A stretch of 64,000 nucleotides of DNA from CAVQZC01 sp963718315 (lineage in GTDB: Bacteria; Actinomycetota; Thermoleophilia; Gaiellales; JAICJC01): contig CAVQZC010000013.1 in the NCBI GenBank assembly GCA_963718315.1, positions 434,001 through 498,000 of the forward strand, read 5' to 3'. Positions 32,439 to 40,199 of this stretch are shown one piece after another. The translations under genes were made by a program, and so were the position numbers. The notes beneath the pieces are model-generated. The model had not been told where the DNA came from, ran no database searches, and was given only the letters and a program-made list of their open reading frames with translations. Numbering within the stretch: the stretch's first letter is position 1; the number at the start of each line of letters is the position of its first letter.

Positions 32439-32960
32439 GTGGCAGAGCTCATGGTCCGAATGGCCGAGATTGCGGCTTCACAGCACCCCGGCGACGTGCT
32501 CGTCTCGCTCGGGCTTGGCTCGTGCATCGGCGTGGCGCTGATGGACGACTCGCGGCGGGCGGTCGGCCTGGCCCACGTCGTGCTCCCCAGCTCGACCGAG
32601 GCCGGCATCAACCGTGGCGTGGCGCCGAAGTTCGCCGACACGGCGGTGCCGCTGCTGATCGACGAGGTGAGCAACCTCGGCGCCGCGCGGCGCAGCCTGT
32701 TCGCGGTCATGGTGGGCGGAGCTCAGATGTTCTCGCTGGGCAGCGCGAGCATGGACGTCGGCAACCGCAACGCGGCCGCCGTCCGGGACGCGCTGGCCGC
32801 GGCAAACGTGCCGGTGCGCGCAGAGGTGACGGGCGGATCGGTCGGCCGGACGATCCGCGTCTACGTGGGCACCGGCCAGGTGACATGCAAGGAGGCCGGC
32901 GGCAAGGAGATCGACGTGTTCGCCGGCATCGGACCGACGTGGGAGGTGAAGGCAGCATGA
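32439..32960 (+). CDS. cheD: Chemoreceptor deamidase CheD
   Basis: Deamidates glutamines on chemoreceptors and partners CheC. 173 residues from GTG 32439. The catalytic cysteine is in LGLGSCIGVALMD, the histidine in GLAHVVLPSS, and the C-terminus holds the conserved GGSVGRTIRVYVGTGQV. It follows cheC by four bases and overlaps fliM by four. Confidence 0.94.
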   Translation: MAELMVRMAEIAASQHPGDVLVSLGLGSCIGVALMDDSRRAVGLAHVVLPSSTEAGINRGVAPKFADTAVPLLIDEVSNLGAARRSLFAVMVGGAQMFSLGSASMDVGNRNAAAVRDALAAANVPVRAEVTGGSVGRTIRVYVGTGQVTCKEAGGKEIDVFAGIGPTWEVKAA

Positions 32961-33937
32961 GCGGCGACGTCCTTTCCAACGACGAAGTCTCGGCCCTGGT
33001 GGAGGCCGCGAAGCAGGGTCAGACCCCTGCCCGCGATGCGAACGCCGGCAAGCGGCGGTCGCGGCGCGTGCGCGACATCGACTTCAGCCGTCCCAGCAAG
33101 TTCGCGCAGGAGCACCAGCGCAAGCTGGAGCGTGCGCATGAGGCGTTCTGCCGCACCGCGTCGACCCACCTGTCGGCCGAGCTGCTGACCGAGATCGAGC
33201 TCGAGGTGCTGGGCGTCGATCAGCTGACGTGGTCGACCGCCGTCGCTCAGGTGCCGCAGCCGTCGATCAACGCGATCGTCGATGCGACGCCGCTGGGCAC
33301 CCAGATCCTGATGAGCACCGAGCTGGCCCTCGTGCTGCGGCTGGTCGAGCGGCTGATGGGCGGCCCGGGCACCGGCAAGGCCCGCCCCCGGGAGCTGACC
33401 GAGATCGAGATGGCGCTGGTCAAGCGGGTCTTCGGCAGCGTGCTCGAGCTGCTGTCGGTGACCTGGGAGGAGCTGGTCGGCGTCCGCTTCGGGCTGTCCG
33501 AGCTGGAGTCGCAGATCTCGGCCATCCACCTCGCCCCGCCCAGTGAGCCGACCCTGATGCTGACCATCGAGGTGAAGATGGACGGGGCGTCGGCGACGAT
33601 GTCGCTGGTCTTTCCATACCGCTCGATCGAGGGCGTGCTCGACGACCTCTCCGGCAGTCAGTACGGCGAGGCAACGGTCGACAAGGCAACGGCCGCCGCA
33701 GTACGCACCGGCCTCAGCGCCGTCGACGTCGAGGTGCGGGCCGAGATCGCGTCCACCGAGCTGCCTGTCAGCGACGTGCTGGCGCTGCGCCCGGGCGACG
33801 TCCTGCGATTCGGCAGCGTCGCTGCCGAGGGCGTGACCATGTACGCCGGCCACGTCCCGGCCCACCGCGCCCGGCCGGGCCGCAACGGCAACCGGCGGGC
33901 GATCCAGATCGTGCAACGGCTGGGAGGTAACCGGTGA
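32957..33937 (+). CDS. fliM: Flagellar motor switch protein FliM
   Basis: C-ring protein that receives CheY-P. 326 residues. The N-terminal CheY-binding segment reads LSNDEVSALVEAAKQG; the middle CheC-like domain contains FCRTASTHLSAELLTEIELE and STELALVLRLVERLMGGPG; the C-terminal SPOA domain has VEVRAEIASTELPVSDVLAL and PGDVLRFG. Coupled to cheD (ATGA) and to the next gene (GTGA). Confidence 0.95.
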   Translation: MSGDVLSNDEVSALVEAAKQGQTPARDANAGKRRSRRVRDIDFSRPSKFAQEHQRKLERAHEAFCRTASTHLSAELLTEIELEVLGVDQLTWSTAVAQVPQPSINAIVDATPLGTQILMSTELALVLRLVERLMGGPGTGKARPRELTEIEMALVKRVFGSVLELLSVTWEELVGVRFGLSELESQISAIHLAPPSEPTLMLTIEVKMDGASATMSLVFPYRSIEGVLDDLSGSQYGEATVDKATAAAVRTGLSAVDVEVRAEIASTELPVSDVLALRPGDVLRFGSVAAEGVTMYAGHVPAHRARPGRNGNRRAIQIVQRLGGNR

Positions 33938-34809
33938 ACACCGAAGAAGCCCTCGAGAAGCTCGGCACCAGCACCGGCGAAGCCATCGCCGACGTGCTGC
34001 GCATGTTCTGCCCCGACGCGGTTGAGTTCGGCAAGGCCGCCGTCATCCCGACCGGCACCGCGCCGCTGGGCGCGATCCCCGTGCCGGCCGTCGCCGCCAG
34101 CGTCTCGTACGTCAACGGCGTCACCGGCGGCAACATCTTCGTGATGACGCGCCGCGGCGTCCAGCGCCTGGCCGCGGCCATGATGGGCGTCGACCCGGAC
34201 TCGGTCGAGGAGAGCGACGAGCTGTCCGAGCTCGAGCTGTCGGCGGCCGCCGAGGCCATGAACCAGATGATGTCCGCGGCCGCCGGAGCGACGTCCGCCG
34301 TGCTCGGCGAAGAGGTCCAGGTCGGCCCGCCGGAGACCCACTTCTTCTCGACGCCTGACGAGGCGGACGACGCGTTCGAGCAGTCCCCGCACATGACCAG
34401 CGTGCAGTTCACGGTGCTGGGCGAGCCCTGCAGGCTCGTGCAGCTCGTGCCCAACGCCTTCATCATGCGAATGACCCGGGCGCTGGCCGACCGCGAGGCC
34501 GAGACCCTGGGCACCGGCGGCGGTCACGCCGAGGGCGGCGTTCCGATCGAGTCGGTACGGGGTATTCCCGTGCGTGTGTGGGCGGAGCTGGGGCGCGCCC
34601 GGATGCCCGTGGGAGCCGCGGTCTCGCTTCCCCCGGGCGCGGTCGTCGACCTTGATGCCTCCCCGGATGAGCCGGTGAAGCTGTTTGTGAACGGCCGCTG
34701 CTTCGGCAGCGGGCGACTGTTGTTGATCGAAGACGAATGGGCGGTGCGAGTCGAGGAGATCGTGGCCGGTCCCAACCCGCAAGGGCCCGATTCAGGAGGT
34801 TCAAACTGA
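33934..34809 (+). CDS. fliY: FliY/FliN-type switch protein with CheC-like domain
   Basis: 291 residues. The first 200 residues resemble a CheC/FliM middle domain, including LELSAAAEAMNQMMSAAAGA, which has the E/N helix pattern of CheC phosphatases; the last 85 form a SPOA domain (IPVRVWAELGRARMPVGAAV, FVNGRCFGSGRLLLIEDEWA). This is the FliY arrangement of Bacillus and Thermotoga, where the protein both builds the C ring and removes phosphate from CheY. A separate short fliN is found at 42299, so this cell has two SPOA ring proteins besides FliM. Confidence 0.85.
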   Translation: MNTEEALEKLGTSTGEAIADVLRMFCPDAVEFGKAAVIPTGTAPLGAIPVPAVAASVSYVNGVTGGNIFVMTRRGVQRLAAAMMGVDPDSVEESDELSELELSAAAEAMNQMMSAAAGATSAVLGEEVQVGPPETHFFSTPDEADDAFEQSPHMTSVQFTVLGEPCRLVQLVPNAFIMRMTRALADREAETLGTGGGHAEGGVPIESVRGIPVRVWAELGRARMPVGAAVSLPPGAVVDLDASPDEPVKLFVNGRCFGSGRLLLIEDEWAVRVEEIVAGPNPQGPDSGGSN

Positions 34810-35168
34810 TGGCACGCGTGCTGGTGGTGGATGACGCCGCATTCATGCGCAAGATGCTCGGCGATGTGCTCGCCAAGGCCGGGCACGAAGTGGTTGGCGA
34901 GGGCGCGAACGGCAACGAGGCCGTCGAGCGGTTCCAGTCGCTGAAGCCGGACATCATGACGCTCGACATCACGATGCCCGAGAAGGACGGCCTCTCCGCT
35001 CTGCGCGAGATCCTGGCCCTGGACGCCACGGCCAAGATCGTCATGTGCTCGGCGCTGGGGCAGGAGACCAAGGTGCTCGAGGCCATCAAGGCCGGCGCCA
35101 AGGACTTCGTCGTCAAGCCGTTTCAGCCCGACCGCGTGCTCGACGCGATCGGCAAGGCCCTCGACTAG
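34809..35168 (+). CDS. cheY: Chemotaxis response regulator CheY
   Basis: 119-residue single receiver domain. Acidic pair VVDDAAF, phospho-aspartate in MTLDITMPEKDG, threonine/serine in VMCSALGQ and lysine in FVVKPFQPDRV. The ATG shares a base with the fliY stop (TGATG) and TTCAGGAGG lies ahead of it. As the last gene of the long operon it is the output regulator of CheA, acting on FliM. Confidence 0.95.
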   Translation: MARVLVVDDAAFMRKMLGDVLAKAGHEVVGEGANGNEAVERFQSLKPDIMTLDITMPEKDGLSALREILALDATAKIVMCSALGQETKVLEAIKAGAKDFVVKPFQPDRVLDAIGKALD

Positions 35169-35199
35169 ACGGGCTATTCGACTCAGCTAGCAAACAGCC

Positions 35200-35226
35200 T
35201 TAATCGCAAGTAACCCCTGTCGATTA
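35200..35226 (+). promoter_or_regulatory. Sigma-28-type promoter for the fliJ operon
   Basis: TTAA (35200-35203), 15 bases, GTCGATTA (35219-35226), in the short gap between cheY and fliJ, 32 bases before the fliJ ATG. Confidence 0.75.
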
Positions 35227-35258
35227 CCCGGAATGATGTCGACCCCGACTTCCCGTTG

Positions 35259-35717
35259 ATGCGGCGCTTCAGGTTCAAGCTGGAGTCCGTGCGCACGCTG
35301 CGCGAGCAGTCCCAGAAGCAGGCAGAGCAGGAGCTCGCCCGCGAACTGGCGCTGCGCGAACAGCGGGCTGCCGAGCTGACCGCCGCCGACCAGCGGGTCG
35401 AGTCGGCCCGGGACGGCGTGGCCGCACAGCCGGGGCAGCGCGTGAACGGCAGCGACCTCGCCGCGCGCCAGGCCTACATCGAGCGCACCGAGCGCGAGCG
35501 GGCCGGTGCCCGCGCCGTGCTCGCCCAGCAGGACGGGCAGGTTGCGCAGGGCCGCAAGCGGCTGGAGGACGCGGCCCGCGACCGCGAGATTCTCGAGCGC
35601 CTGAAGGAGCGGCGCCAGGTCGAGCACGCCAAGGAGGTGGCCCGCAGCGAAGAGGCCACCCTGTCGGAGATTGCGATCATGGCGCACCACCGCCGCGAGA
35701 ACGAGATGGCGGCATGA
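35259..35717 (+). CDS. fliJ: Flagellar export protein FliJ
   Basis: Stalk-like coiled coil of the export ATPase. 152 residues from ATG 35259 (a TTG lies one codon earlier). The start RRFRFKLESVRTLREQSQKQ is typical of FliJ, and the whole chain is a charged two-helix coiled coil. It overlaps the transglycosylase gene by four bases. Here fliJ is separated from fliI by the entire chemotaxis block, an uncommon arrangement. Confidence 0.88.
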   Translation: MRRFRFKLESVRTLREQSQKQAEQELARELALREQRAAELTAADQRVESARDGVAAQPGQRVNGSDLAARQAYIERTERERAGARAVLAQQDGQVAQGRKRLEDAARDREILERLKERRQVEHAKEVARSEEATLSEIAIMAHHRRENEMAA

Positions 35718-36307
35718 GCTTCGACGCCGCGATCGCCCGCGTCGACCAGCTGCTGTCGTTCGTCGGCGAGCTTGATCCGTCCTCGGCCACGGCGACTGCC
35801 GCCAAGTCTTCGCCGACCGCTCCGACGACCACGTCGCCGACGGCGGCCGCCTCGCCGACCAGCTTCTCCTCGGTGCTCGACAAGGCACAGGGAGGTGCGG
35901 TGCCGTCCGAGGTTGCCCCGTACAAGGCGATGATCGAGCGCTCGGCCGCCCGCTGGGGCGTCGACCCGGCGCTGATCCAGGCGGTCATCCAGCACGAGTC
36001 GGGCGGCAACGCCAACGCGACCAGCGACGCGGGCGCGATGGGCCTGATGCAGCTGATGCCGGCGACGGCGCGCGCACTGGGCGTCACCAACGCCTACGAC
36101 CCGGCCCAGTCGATCGACGCCGGCACGCACTACCTGAGCACGCAGCTTCAGCGCTTCGGCGACACCAAGCTGGCGATCGCGGCGTATGACGCCGGCGGCG
36201 CCGCAGTCGCCCGCTACGGCGGCATCCCGCCGTACGCCGAGACCCAGGCCTCGGTGCCCGCGATTTACGCCCTGTATCAGAGCTACCGCCAGGAGGACGG
36301 CGAATGA
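35714..36307 (+). CDS. Flagellar-cluster lytic transglycosylase (SLT domain)
   Basis: Predicted to open peptidoglycan for the rod. 197 residues without a signal peptide, so export through the flagellar machine is likely. N-terminal helix FDAAIARVDQLLSFVGEL, a 40-residue Thr/Ser/Pro/Ala linker, then the SLT domain: catalytic glutamate in VIQHESGGNANATS, GAMGLMQLMPATA, and LAIAAYDAGGAAVARYGGIP. Its N-terminal helix resembles that of the CHAP-domain protein at 53 kb. FlgJ of this cluster lacks its own hydrolase domain, so this protein probably supplies it. Four-base overlaps on both sides. Confidence 0.88.
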   Translation: MSFDAAIARVDQLLSFVGELDPSSATATAAKSSPTAPTTTSPTAAASPTSFSSVLDKAQGGAVPSEVAPYKAMIERSAARWGVDPALIQAVIQHESGGNANATSDAGAMGLMQLMPATARALGVTNAYDPAQSIDAGTHYLSTQLQRFGDTKLAIAAYDAGGAAVARYGGIPPYAETQASVPAIYALYQSYRQEDGE

Positions 36308-37665
36308 CCCAGCAGATCTCTCCGCCGGTCGCCGCTCCGGCCGCTCCGCCAAGTAGCGGAACGCAGCCGGCCCGCGACGACTCGACGGCGCCGGACTCGT
36401 TCTCCGACGCCCTCCAGGCGGCACATCCCGGAGGCGCGCCACCGGGGAATCAAACGGCGACAGACGCCCGGACCGCACAGGCGGGGGGCGGGGCCAACGG
36501 AGGCGACTCCTCCGGGGCCACCAAGAAGGCGAAGGCCCCTGCGCCCGCACAGCCGGACGCCACCGGCTCGGCAGCCGCAGACGCCCAGGCCGCCGCGCTC
36601 GCGGCCGCCACCCAGGCAGCTGCTCCGGCGGCACCGGCGACCGACGGGCAGCAGCCCGCTGCGCCGGCTCCCGGTACCGGTCCGGCCGGCGGCGCCGACC
36701 CGAATGCACTGGTCGCTGCCACTGCAGCCCAGCTCACCGCGGCTCCGGCCACCCCGGCGACACCGGCCGCGACGGCTGGCCCGGCGGCTGCGGCCTCGGC
36801 CCTGGCAACGCCCGGCCCGGCACCGACCCAGGCGACAGCCGCCCAGGTCGCTCCCGGCGCTGCGGCGGCCCAGGATGCGGCCGCGGCCACCCAGGCGGCG
36901 ACCACCGCGTCCGACAAGAATCAGCCGGCCATCGCCGCTCAGGCGGCACCGGCCTCGGCTCCGGCGCCGGGCGCACCCAAGGCCCGGACGGCGAAGCAGT
37001 CCACGAACGCACAGGCCGCTCCGGCCCAGGCGAAGCAGACTTCCGGTCAGACAACGGCTGCCCGGTTCGGCTCTGCCGCCGGCGATCAGCAGTCCGGCGG
37101 CAACCAGTCGCCGCAGCCCGGCGCCGCACAGGCGCCCGCGGCTGCCCAGCCGGCCATCAGCGGGCAGCAGGCACCAGGCACCGCTCCGACGACCGCATCT
37201 CCGCAGCCGGCGGCCCCGGCGCCGAGCCTGCGCACGGCGGAGCTCGCCGACCGAATGCAGACCGTCATTCACGTCGCCAACCGGCAGGGCACGGCAGCAG
37301 CCCGCATCACCATGCGGCCGGCCGAGCTGGGAGGCGTCGCAGTCCAGATCCGCGCCCACGACGGCGGGATCACTGCGCGGCTGACCGCCGACACGGCGGT
37401 TGGCGCCGAGGCGCTCGCCGAGGCCGGTCACGAGCTGCGCCGCTCGCTGGAGTCGGCCGGTGTCACCGTGCACGGCCTCGACGTCCAGCTGAGTGGACAG
37501 CAAACAGATGCCAGGGAGGGCCAGGGCAGCGGGTCACGCGCACTGGCCGAGACGCTGGGGGGCTCCGACGGCGGCGGCGAAGACGCCGCCGCCGAGGAGA
37601 CCGAAACCACGATCGAGCCGACCCGGCTCCCGCTCGCGGGATCGCTGGTGGACGTGCTCGCCTAA
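36304..37665 (+). CDS. fliK: Flagellar hook-length control protein FliK
   Basis: Sets hook length and switches export specificity. 453 residues: the first 300 are an Ala/Pro/Gln-rich disordered ruler, and the conserved C-terminal domain is MQTVIHVANRQGTAAARITM, then RPAELGGVAVQIRAHDGGIT and LRRSLESAGVTVHGLDVQL, matching Flg_hook. The protein starts at ATG overlapping the transglycosylase stop. The low-complexity ruler is expected of the family. Confidence 0.9.
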   Translation: MTQQISPPVAAPAAPPSSGTQPARDDSTAPDSFSDALQAAHPGGAPPGNQTATDARTAQAGGGANGGDSSGATKKAKAPAPAQPDATGSAAADAQAAALAAATQAAAPAAPATDGQQPAAPAPGTGPAGGADPNALVAATAAQLTAAPATPATPAATAGPAAAASALATPGPAPTQATAAQVAPGAAAAQDAAAATQAATTASDKNQPAIAAQAAPASAPAPGAPKARTAKQSTNAQAAPAQAKQTSGQTTAARFGSAAGDQQSGGNQSPQPGAAQAPAAAQPAISGQQAPGTAPTTASPQPAAPAPSLRTAELADRMQTVIHVANRQGTAAARITMRPAELGGVAVQIRAHDGGITARLTADTAVGAEALAEAGHELRRSLESAGVTVHGLDVQLSGQQTDAREGQGSGSRALAETLGGSDGGGEDAAAEETETTIEPTRLPLAGSLVDVLA

Positions 37666-37681
37666 GTAGGAGCAAAGCACG

Positions 37682-38095
37682 TTGGATACCAACTCGATCG
37701 GCACCGTCGCGGGGAACGCCGCAGCCGCGGCCGGCAGCGCCGGCACCGGAAGCGGGCAGTCCCTCGGGCAGAACCAGTTCCTGCAGCTGCTGATGACGCA
37801 GCTCCAGAACCAGGACCCGATGAGCCCGATGGACAACACCCAGTTCATCGCCCAGATGGCCCAGTTCTCGTCGCTGGAGCAGATGACCAACCTGGTCTCT
37901 GCCACGCAGGCGATGAACGCGAACAACGAGGTCGCTCAGAGCGTTTCGCTGATCGGCCACAACGTCACCTACACCAACGCTGACGGCTCCACCGGCAGCG
38001 GCGTGGTCAGCGAGGTCGACGTCTCGAGCGGCAACGTCCAGCTCAAGGTGGGCGACACCAGCATCGACCCGACGGATATCAACACCGTTTCGTAG
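37682..38095 (+). CDS. flgD: Flagellar hook assembly scaffold FlgD
   Basis: Caps the hook during growth. 137 residues from TTG 37682, with GGAG nine bases upstream. The conserved N-terminal motif is QNQFLQLLMTQLQNQDPMSP followed by FIAQMAQFSSLEQM. The C-terminus ends soon after a short beta domain (LIGHNVTYTNADGSTGSG), so the FnIII-like half of long FlgD proteins is absent; a short FlgD is also found in Bacillus. Confidence 0.92.
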   Translation: MDTNSIGTVAGNAAAAAGSAGTGSGQSLGQNQFLQLLMTQLQNQDPMSPMDNTQFIAQMAQFSSLEQMTNLVSATQAMNANNEVAQSVSLIGHNVTYTNADGSTGSGVVSEVDVSSGNVQLKVGDTSIDPTDINTVS

Positions 38096-38099
38096 AGCA

Positions 38100-38501
38100 A
38101 TGCCAGACCCGATCCGACACAACCCCGCAATCACGCCTCCCGGCGTTGGCAGGACCGGCCCCACGGCCGCGCCCCGGCCGGCGAAGGGGAGCGCGCCTGT
38201 GGTGCCGTTCGACAAGGTGCTGCGCGACCAGCTGGGCCAGGCCCAGCAGGCCGTGCGCCTGAGCGGTCACGCCGTCCAGCGGCTGGCCCAGCGGGGCATC
38301 GAGTTCGATCAGGCGATGTCGAACCGGCTGACGAGCGGCGTCGACGCGGCTGCGGCCAAGGGCTCGCGCGACGCACTGGTCATGGTGGACGGCACCGCGT
38401 TTGTGGTGTCGGTGGGAAACCGCACCGTCATCACCGCCGTCGACCCGGCCAGCATGAAGGACAAAGTGTTCACCAACATCGACAGCGCGGTCATCTCCTA
38501 A
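38100..38501 (+). CDS. Flagellar operon protein, TIGR02530 type
   Basis: 133 residues. After a Pro/Ala-rich start the conserved part reads VRLSGHAVQRLAQRGIEFDQ and later DALVMVDGTAFVVSVGNRTV, then KDKVFTNIDSAVIS, the features of the small protein that usually sits between flgD and flgE in Gram-positive flagellar operons. Its biochemical role is not established; hook assembly is inferred from place. It begins four bases after the flgD stop. Confidence 0.85.
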   Translation: MPDPIRHNPAITPPGVGRTGPTAAPRPAKGSAPVVPFDKVLRDQLGQAQQAVRLSGHAVQRLAQRGIEFDQAMSNRLTSGVDAAAAKGSRDALVMVDGTAFVVSVGNRTVITAVDPASMKDKVFTNIDSAVIS

Positions 38502-38574
38502 CGCGCTGACCACGACAGGGCTCCCCGGCCGGACCTCGCAGAGGAAGCCGGAACCCGAGAAGGGATAGACCCCC

Positions 38575-39408
38575 ATGATGCGAGGAATGTTTTCGGCGAT
38601 CAGCGGCCTGCGCGTCCACCAGACGATGCTGGACGTGACGGCCAACAACATCGCCAACGTCAACACCATTGGCTTCAAGGGCCAGCGCGTCAGCTTCGCC
38701 GACGCCCTGTCCCAGGTGGAGAGCGGCGCCAGCGCGCCGTCGGCCACCCTCGGCGGCACCAACGCGATGGAAGTCGGCCTCGGCGTCCAGCTCGACGGCA
38801 TCGACACCGAGATGACCTCGGGCGCCATCCAGTCGACGGGCAACCCGCTCGACTGCGCCATCCAGGGCGACGGCTTCTTCCGCGTCACCAACGACCCGAC
38901 CGGGTTCAGCAACGTCAACTACACCCGCGCCGGCAACTTCCAGGAAGACGCCAACGGCAACCTGGTCACCCAGGACGGCTACTACGTCGTCGGCTACGCC
39001 CTCGACTCGACGGGCGCGCCGACCACCACGCAGCAGACCATCACCATCCCGCCGGGCACCACGTCGGTGTCGATCGGCCAGAACGGCATCGTCACCACGG
39101 TCGACTCGACCGGCGCGTCGACGCCGCTGGCGGCCATCTCGCTGGCCAAGTTCCCGAACGACGCCGGCCTGCTGCGCGGCAGCGGCAACATGTTCCAGCT
39201 CTCCAACAACTCGGGCGCCGAGCAGGCCGGTACGGCCGGCACGGGCGGTCTGGGCACGGTGACGCCGGGTGCGATCGAGATGTCGAACGTCGACCTGGCG
39301 CAGGAGTTCACGACCATGATCACCGCCGAGCGTGGATTCCAGGCCAACAGCCGCACGATCACGACGGCTGACGAAATGCTTCAGGAGCTCGTGAACCTGA
39401 AGCACTAA
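38575..39408 (+). CDS. flgE: Flagellar hook protein FlgE
   Basis: 277 residues from ATG 38575 or the next ATG. N-terminal rod/hook motif MFSAISGLRVHQTMLDVTAN followed by NIANVNTIGFKGQRV; the D1 region includes IQGDGFFRVTNDPTG; the C-terminus is NVDLAQEFTTMITAERGFQA plus the final helix. It is short for a hook protein and close in size to FlgG, but its place after flgD and fliK supports FlgE. GAGAAGGGATAG lies upstream as the ribosome site. A strong hairpin follows the stop. Confidence 0.9.
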   Translation: MMRGMFSAISGLRVHQTMLDVTANNIANVNTIGFKGQRVSFADALSQVESGASAPSATLGGTNAMEVGLGVQLDGIDTEMTSGAIQSTGNPLDCAIQGDGFFRVTNDPTGFSNVNYTRAGNFQEDANGNLVTQDGYYVVGYALDSTGAPTTTQQTITIPPGTTSVSIGQNGIVTTVDSTGASTPLAAISLAKFPNDAGLLRGSGNMFQLSNNSGAEQAGTAGTGGLGTVTPGAIEMSNVDLAQEFTTMITAERGFQANSRTITTADEMLQELVNLKH

Positions 39409-39418
39409 GGCGCGGCGC

Positions 39419-39454
39419 GGCGACGGACGGTCCGGAGGGGGGCCGTCCGTCGCC
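39419..39454 (+). terminator. Hairpin terminator after flgE
   Basis: GGCGACGGACGG (39419-39430) pairs perfectly with CCGTCCGTCGCC (39443-39454) around a 12-base loop, 10 bases past the flgE stop. There is no T tract, as is common for GC-rich actinobacteria. Confidence 0.65.
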
Positions 39455-39472
39455 TCCCGCAGGGCCAAGATG

Positions 39473-39782
39473 ACTGGTCGATATCTCACGTGGTGTCCTG
39501 GGTGGCGAAGGCGTCAAGCTGGACGCTTGACGCCGGTCAGGAGCGGTCTGCTATCCAAGCAGACCGCGGATGCAAGCCTCGCAAGGACGCAGGGAGCGTC
39601 AATAGTGGCTTCTATTGGCAAGGCGTCAAGCATGCTTGACGCCGGTCTGGAGGGGGCTGCTATCACGCAGCCCCCGGAAGCGAGGACACAGCGAGGCGCC
39701 GGTTCGCAGCCACAGCCACGCCCCGTCAACTTCGACGACCAATCTCTCGTCGCGGCCAGGCCCGCGAGAGATATGGATCAGT
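39473..39782 (+). ncRNA. Structured RNA element A (leader of flbD)
   Basis: About 310 bases between flgE and flbD with no credible gene. The ends form a stem of 14 pairs in 15: ACTGGTCGATATCTC (39473-39487) with GAGATATGGATCAGT (39768-39782). Inside are perfect hairpins GGCGTCAAGC/GCTTGACGCC (39510-39534), GCGGTCTGC/GCAGACCGC (39543-39567), GTCAATAG/CTATTGGC (39598-39619), then a second copy of the first pair, GGCGTCAAGC/GCTTGACGCC (39622-39643) and GGGGGCTGC/GCAGCCCCC (39652-39675). A 31-base block (39481-39511) is identical to element B, and 39701-39719 and 39754-39777 are nearly so. I recognise no described RNA family. The flbD ribosome site lies just outside the outer stem. Confidence 0.7.
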
Positions 39783-39803
39783 CAGCTAAGGAAGGACCCC
39801 CCG

Positions 39804-40097
39804 ATGATCGCTCTGCACCGAATCACTCAGCCCGACCAGGAGTTCTTTCTCAACCCCGACCTGATCCAGGTCGTGGAAGCTCACCCGGACACGGTCATCA
39901 CGCTCACCAACGGCTCCCGGTACGTCGTCTCCGAGACGCCGGCCGAGGTCGTCGAGCTGGTCACCCAGTCGCGTGCCGCAGTGCTCACGCGCGCGCTGAT
40001 CGCGTCGGAGGACGACGAGGGCTCGGATCCGTCGGCGCAGCCCGAGGTCACCGATGCCCTGGCTCGGGTGCTCAAGTTCCCGACGCCGCAAGCCTGA
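39804..40097 (+). CDS. flbD: FlbD-family flagellar protein
   Basis: 97 residues. The conserved small-protein core IALHRITQPDQEFFLNPDLI, then DTVITLTNGSRYVVSETPAE VVELV, is the Gram-positive FlbD (SwrD) family, which in Bacillus raises flagellar power through the stator genes. AAGGAAGGA precedes the ATG by six bases. It stands alone between the structured element A and the motA promoter, as is usual for flbD next to motAB. The C-terminal 35 residues are an acidic extension of uncertain use. Confidence 0.88.
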   Translation: MIALHRITQPDQEFFLNPDLIQVVEAHPDTVITLTNGSRYVVSETPAEVVELVTQSRAAVLTRALIASEDDEGSDPSAQPEVTDALARVLKFPTPQA

Positions 40098-40112
40098 TCC
40101 ATTCGATCACGT

Positions 40113-40139
40113 TGAAGATCGGGCAAGCGTGGACGATTA
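40113..40139 (+). promoter_or_regulatory. Sigma-28-type promoter for motA
   Basis: TGAA (40113-40116), 15 bases, GACGATTA (40132-40139), in the flbD-motA gap, 60 bases before motA. Confidence 0.75.
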
Positions 40140-40199
40140 CACAGTCAGAGCTCCCGTAGCCATGGAGGGCTGCGAAGTGAACCGAAGGATCGGACAATC

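Noticed and set aside
39473..39782. Element A as a c-di-GMP riboswitch
   Set aside because: The characteristic GEMM-I blocks (such as GGGCAAACC) are not present.
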